Shown: positions 5,026-6,411 of the stretch, piece by piece | Layout of the letters: each line of letters opens with the position of its first letter | Position numbering within the stretch: position 1 is the stretch's first letter | DNA from: an uncultured Collinsella sp. | GTDB taxonomy: Bacteria > Actinomycetota > Coriobacteriia > Coriobacteriales > Coriobacteriaceae | Assembly (NCBI GenBank): GCA_902472315.1 | Contig: CABRNM010000059.1 | Location: forward strand, 1-6,411 | Direction of reading: 5' to 3' | DNA length: 6,411 nucleotides | Translations under genes and position numbers: made by a program | The notes under the pieces: model-generated | Databases searched by the model: none | What the model was told of the DNA's origin: nothing | The model's input: the letters and a program-made list of their open reading frames with translations, nothing else

Positions 5026-6411
5026 GTGCGACCGAGCGCGAGCATGTGATGCCACCGCGTCCATTGATGCCGTGGACGATGGCCCTTTGTGCCGGCTTGT
5101 GTGCGAGCTGTGGCTTGGTACTTAGCGTGACAGCCGATGTGCTGCTGGGAGAGCGGGCGGCGCCCGTCACATTGCTTATGGTCATTCCCGTTGCGGCTGC
5201 GGCGTGCATCGTATTAGCTCGGTCCTGTATGCGTCTTCTGCGGTGGAGGCGATGGTTGTATGCCGCGGCTCTCGGCCTTGTGGCGGGAGCGATCGTGTCC
5301 GCGGGCTGGGCGATAGGGGCGCTGCGTGCTTCGAGGGCACTGGATAATCGGGCTGTGAGCAGTCTCGAATTTTATGTACAGGGCGATCCGTCCATCAATG
5401 ACGGTGCGTACTCCTATACCTGCGATGCGTATGCGGGCGAAAAGCGTTTGGGTCAGGTACGGCTGTCGTGTGTTCGTGGGCTCGGTGCCGGTTCGCATGT
5501 ACGTGCTATCGGTCGAATTTCGCGGTTTGAGAATGATGCGTATGGGCGCTCACGCGTGCTTCGGGGTGAGCTTCGAAAGGTTAAAGTCGTCCGGTTGGTA
5601 TCGGTCGACGAGGGTTCTCCGGGGCCGTTGCTTTGGCTTCGAAACGAGCTCCTTGCCGTTATCGCGCCCGCGACCGATCCGGCGCGCTCGCTCATTGCCG
5701 GCGTTGTCTGTGGACGCTCGTCCGAGCTGCGCGCCCAGCCGGCGGGCGATTGGTTTTCGGTAACGGGCACCGCACATCTCATCGCCGTCTCGGGCGGCCA
5801 TCTTGCCATTGTGGGGTTTGTGATTGAGAGCGCCCTGCAAAAGACACGCCTCTCTCGTGGGCTGCAGCGGGGACTGTTGATGCTGGCTCTTATTGCCTAT
5901 GCCGTCTTTACGGGCGCCTCGCCCTCGGCCGTGCGCGCGTGCTGCATGGTGGCGGCGACGCTTATCGCCAACGGCGCCGGACGTCGTCATGGCCTCTCGG
6001 CTCTGTTTGTCACCATGGCGGTCTTTGTGTTGCTGCGTCCGACGGTATTGTTCGAAATGGGTTTTCAGCTTTCGTGCGCCAGTGTCTTTGCCATCCTTTG
6101 TTTTTGCCCCTACGCCACCTACGCCTTGGGCGAGCTGGGCATGCCATCGGGTGTCGCCAGCGTTTTGTCTGTCACGCTGTGCTCGCAGCTGGCGACACTT
6201 CCCGTTACGATTCCCGCATTTGAGACGTTTTCGCTCATTGCCCCACTTGCAAATGCCGTGATCGGTCCGGTGATAAGCGTGCTGCTCGCTGTATCGGTTG
6301 TGCTGGTGCCCTGCTCGCTTGTGCCGCTGCTGCGTCACGGGGCGCTCGTGGTGCCCATGATTGTCGCCCGCTGTGCGCTGTTCTTTGAACAGCTCTTTGC
6401 TGCCGTTCCGG
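5022..6411 (+). CDS. comEC: ComEC/Rec2 family DNA-uptake channel, 3'-truncated by the window end
   Basis: Polytopic membrane protein that conducts single-stranded DNA into the cell. 463 codons are present with no stop before the window edge. The N-terminal part has hydrophobic segments at about 18-40, 50-66 and 78-100, followed by a soluble DUF4131-like (OB-fold) region at about 112-195. The Competence domain follows, with LIAGVVCGRSSEL at 224-236, TGTAHLIAVSGGHLAIVG at 248-265, FTGASPSAVRACCM at 296-309, FEMGFQLSCASVFAI at 344-358, and SQLATLPVTIPAFETFSLIAPLAN at 388-411 (shown in part). These match known ComEC motifs; SGGH stands where SGLH is common. The C-terminal metallo-beta-lactamase-like domain, if present, lies beyond the window. 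ATG 5022 overlaps the comEA stop by 4 bases; ATG 5049 is an alternative. No strong Shine-Dalgarno is seen, so coupling to comEA is likely. Confidence 0.94.
   Translation, partial: MSATEREHVMPPRPLMPWTMALCAGLCASCGLVLSVTADVLLGERAAPVTLLMVIPVAAAACIVLARSCMRLLRWRRWLYAAALGLVAGAIVSAGWAIGALRASRALDNRAVSSLEFYVQGDPSINDGAYSYTCDAYAGEKRLGQVRLSCVRGLGAGSHVRAIGRISRFENDAYGRSRVLRGELRKVKVVRLVSVDEGSPGPLLWLRNELLAVIAPATDPARSLIAGVVCGRSSELRAQPAGDWFSVTGTAHLIAVSGGHLAIVGFVIESALQKTRLSRGLQRGLLMLALIAYAVFTGASPSAVRACCMVAATLIANGAGRRHGLSALFVTMAVFVLLRPTVLFEMGFQLSCASVFAILCFCPYATYALGELGMPSGVASVLSVTLCSQLATLPVTIPAFETFSLIAPLANAVIGPVISVLLAVSVVLVPCSLVPLLRHGALVVPMIVARCALFFEQLFAAVP

Noticed and set aside
5374..5763. 129-residue + strand frame inside comEC
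   Set aside because: Out-of-frame shadow of comEC, whose own frame is open from 5022 to the window end and carries the Competence-domain motifs.
5550..6338. 262-residue open frame on the - strand
   Set aside because: Antisense to comEC; Arg/His/Gln-rich low-complexity translation with no recognisable family.

Overview
The window is a stretch of a high-GC Gram-positive chromosome, all genes on the + strand. The best guess is a gut Coriobacteriia member (Collinsella or a close relative). This rests on the actinobacterial-type integration host factor gene directly before gmk and rpoZ, a short ThiI without a rhodanese domain, strong C/G-ending codon preference, and general likeness of the proteins; no search was run. 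The first 25 bases are Illumina adapter sequence, not genome, so this is the untrimmed end of an assembled contig, probably from metagenomic or shotgun data.

Layout. (1) 26-1449: the end of a pyrimidine operon, with a 5'-truncated pyrD (class 1B dihydroorotate dehydrogenase) overlapping pyrF (OMP decarboxylase) by 7 bases. (2) 1450-1689: a non-coding region with competing inverted repeats, an operator-like palindrome and an extended -10 promoter. (3) 1690-4100: a tight four-gene operon, mIHF-type nucleoid protein, guanylate kinase, RNA polymerase omega and ThiI tRNA sulfurtransferase, with junction gaps of 0, 5 and 0 bases, closed by a clear intrinsic terminator at 4111-4144. (4) 4145-4314: a non-coding leader. 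(5) 4315-6411: comEA and comEC, the DNA-uptake pair, overlapping by ATGA; comEC runs off the end of the window.

How they work together: pyrD and pyrF carry out the oxidation and decarboxylation steps of UMP synthesis. The second operon joins nucleoid structure, guanine nucleotide supply, transcription machinery and tRNA thiolation, a housekeeping group whose first three members are a known actinobacterial arrangement. ComEA and ComEC would bind DNA outside the membrane and pass a single strand through it, although these genes are also kept in bacteria with no shown competence.

I see no mobile element, CRISPR array, tRNA or rRNA, and no evidence of a new multi-gene system. The points most worth a second look are the adapter remnant that forms a chimeric pyrD reading frame, a motif of the form CACTTTTC(C)GCA(A)GG shared by the two non-coding regions, the competing hairpins before the mIHF gene, and thiI sitting directly behind rpoZ.
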